Both the position numbers and the translations under genes were made by a program. This document shows, one piece after another, positions 63,503 to 64,000 of a stretch of DNA of 64,000 nt. The DNA is taken from NCBI GenBank assembly GCA_002379985.1, contig DFVG01000030.1, positions 277,301 through 341,300 of the forward strand. Direction: 5' to 3'. Each line of letters opens with the position of its first letter. The stretch's first letter is position 1. The notes beneath the pieces were generated by a model that worked only from the letters and a program-made list of their open reading frames with translations, was not told where the DNA came from and did not search any database. This DNA is from Flavobacteriaceae bacterium UBA4166. GTDB lineage: Bacteria; Bacteroidota; Bacteroidia; Flavobacteriales; Flavobacteriaceae.

Positions 63503-63534
63503 CCAATAACATAAGGGGATTGAGAATTCCAACA
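63503..63534 (+). repeat. Trailing module of unit 2
   Basis: CCAATAACATAAGGGGATTG followed by AGAATTCCAACA. The same module recurs, in full or in part, at 63613, 63866 and 63978. Confidence 0.75.
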
Positions 63535-63545
63535 GGGGGAGAAAC

Positions 63546-63595
63546 GGCTCGTTACATACATTCTCGTTCTGAAATTAGCTTTGTAATAGCTCGCC
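63546..63595 (+). repeat. Hairpin repeat, copy 3
   Basis: Left arm GGCTCGTTA, right arm TAGCTCGCC, 50 bases, 111 after copy 2. The arm change C to T leaves a G-U pair, so pairing is kept. The interior differs at many positions from copies 1-2. Confidence 0.85.
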
Positions 63596-63618
63596 ACCCC
63601 ATTTTAATTTGGGCCAAT

Positions 63619-63650
63619 AAAAAAAGGTGAATGAGAATTCACCTTTTTTT
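63619..63650. terminator. Terminator-like stem inside the trailing module of unit 3
   Basis: A 14 bp stem (63619-63632 with 63637-63650, core GGTGAAT/ATTCACC, A and T runs outside) with loop GAGA. It is symmetric in principle and T-rich on either strand. No gene ends close by, so its purpose is not known. Confidence 0.55.
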
Positions 63651-63865
63651 GCCCCAAATCTACCATGAACTTAACCTACTTATGCTATGGTATGCGTCAA
63701 ATATATAGGATTCTAAAAATCAAAAAATAATTTTTTAGATAAACGTCTCGTTTTTTCGTTGAAAAACAACTCTTTTGGATAATATGGCCCTCAAAGCATG
63801 CTTCTAGACTGCGAAGCATTCATTGCTTGTAGTTTGTCACTACCTGTATTTCCTATTCCGATGTG

Positions 63866-63899
63866 GCAAAATAAAATCAGGGGATTGAGAATTCCAACA
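63866..63899 (+). repeat. Isolated copy of the trailing module
   Basis: CAAAATAAAATCAGGGGATTG followed by AGAATTCCAACA, the trailing module without a hairpin in front of it. It is attached to copy 4 by the same junction as that between units 2 and 3. Confidence 0.7.
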
Positions 63900-63910
63900 A
63901 GAGTGGAAGC

Positions 63911-63960
63911 GGCTCGCTATCTACATAATCGTTTTGCAATCAGATTAGTAATAGCTCGCC
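63911..63960 (+). repeat. Hairpin repeat, copy 4
   Basis: Arms identical to copies 1 and 2, 50 bases, starting 365 bases after copy 3. A trailing module begins again at 63978 and runs off the window. Confidence 0.85.
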
Positions 63961-64000
63961 ACCCCCATTAAATTTAGGCAAATAAAATAAGGGGATTGTG

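Larger units (their letters stand above)
63285..64000. other. Non-coding region holding the terminal repeat cluster
   Basis: No convincing gene is seen on either strand. The first 38 bases are spacer, starting with a 12-base perfect palindrome (GTGTGATCACAC, 63279-63290) across the stop codon. After it come four 50-base hairpin copies, several copies of a trailing module, a terminator-like stem and, from about 63651 to 63863, a stretch of unique AT-rich sequence with only weak inverted repeats. The array continues beyond the window end. Confidence 0.85.

Noticed and set aside
63665..63730. 21-codon ORF (starting MNLTYLCYG) in the unique stretch between hairpin copies 3 and 4.
   Set aside because: It is short, has no promoter or conserved context that I can see, and ends in an A-rich region where such ORFs arise by chance.
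63285..64000. Integron attC array or CRISPR array.
   Set aside because: The junctions do not match the RYYYAAC/GTTRRRY core sites, there are no cassettes, and repeats and interiors do not follow a CRISPR repeat-spacer pattern.

Overview
The window is a 64 kb chromosomal piece from a member of the Bacteroidetes, almost certainly a marine Flavobacteriaceae. Supporting signs are C-terminal type IX secretion (T9SS) sorting domains on two secreted proteins, many lipoproteins, TonB receptor architecture with an N-terminal carboxypeptidase-regulatory-like domain, a zinc-ribbon-free L32, a TSP3-OmpA porin, promoters of the Bacteroidetes -7 TAnnTTTG / -33 TTG type, and few Shine-Dalgarno sequences. 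Base composition is moderately AT-rich and even throughout. I see no prophage, insertion sequence, CRISPR array or rRNA operon.

Layout. 1-2.7 kb: 3' end of a CDF metal exporter, an ElaA-type acetyltransferase, an ammonium channel and a small conserved protein. 2.7-12 kb: an orphan histidine kinase, then a reverse-strand block of rnpA, DUF4349 lipoprotein, C-terminal processing protease and fatty acid hydroxylase, then a second block of MBL hydrolase, subtilisin-like lipoprotein and M1 peptidase. 12-22 kb: CPA1 antiporter, small lipoprotein, LepA, TonB-type receptor, DusB, LolC/E-type permease with RbfA, methylmalonyl-CoA epimerase and a CAT-anticodon tRNA. 22-30.5 kb: a small PID-CTERM-like protein, RibE and PdxA (divergent), then yceD-rpmF-fabH-accB-accC, the fatty-acid initiation cluster, followed by an FAD oxidoreductase, MtgA and a GreA/B-like protein. 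30-38 kb: an orphan ABC ATPase, a prolyl oligopeptidase, and two DoxX paralogues flanking a T9SS UnbV/FG-GAP protein and a diheme lipoprotein. 38-47 kb: Asd, MscL, Alr-Tdk, a coiled-coil-like protein with RsmI, an AhpD-like protein, a large transthyretin-like-domain protein and RecJ. 47-64 kb: a seven-repeat T9SS protein, LpxH, QueD, MATE, GNAT, Usp, tRNA-Ala(GGC), an AddB-like nuclease, the OmpA porin, Kbl, an AddA-like helicase-nuclease, SodA and a DUF1697 protein.

Most of the window is housekeeping: fatty acid synthesis initiation, cell wall (Alr, MtgA, LpxH), translation and RNA maturation (LepA, RbfA, RsmI, DusB, RnpA, L32), recombination (RecJ and an AddAB-like pair split by two unrelated genes) and envelope proteolysis. 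Two small genes without similar annotated neighbours appear on close reading: a 33-codon membrane peptide overlapping the start of queD, and a 48-codon ORF behind recJ.

The least ordinary part is the last 700 bases. It has no credible gene and carries four copies of an exactly 50-nt imperfect hairpin (arms GGCTCGCTA / TAGCTCGCC). Three lie 111-112 bp apart, the fourth after a 365 bp step, and they are linked by a second conserved module. The array runs off the window end. I cannot assign it to any known repeat family, and it is the best candidate for something undescribed.
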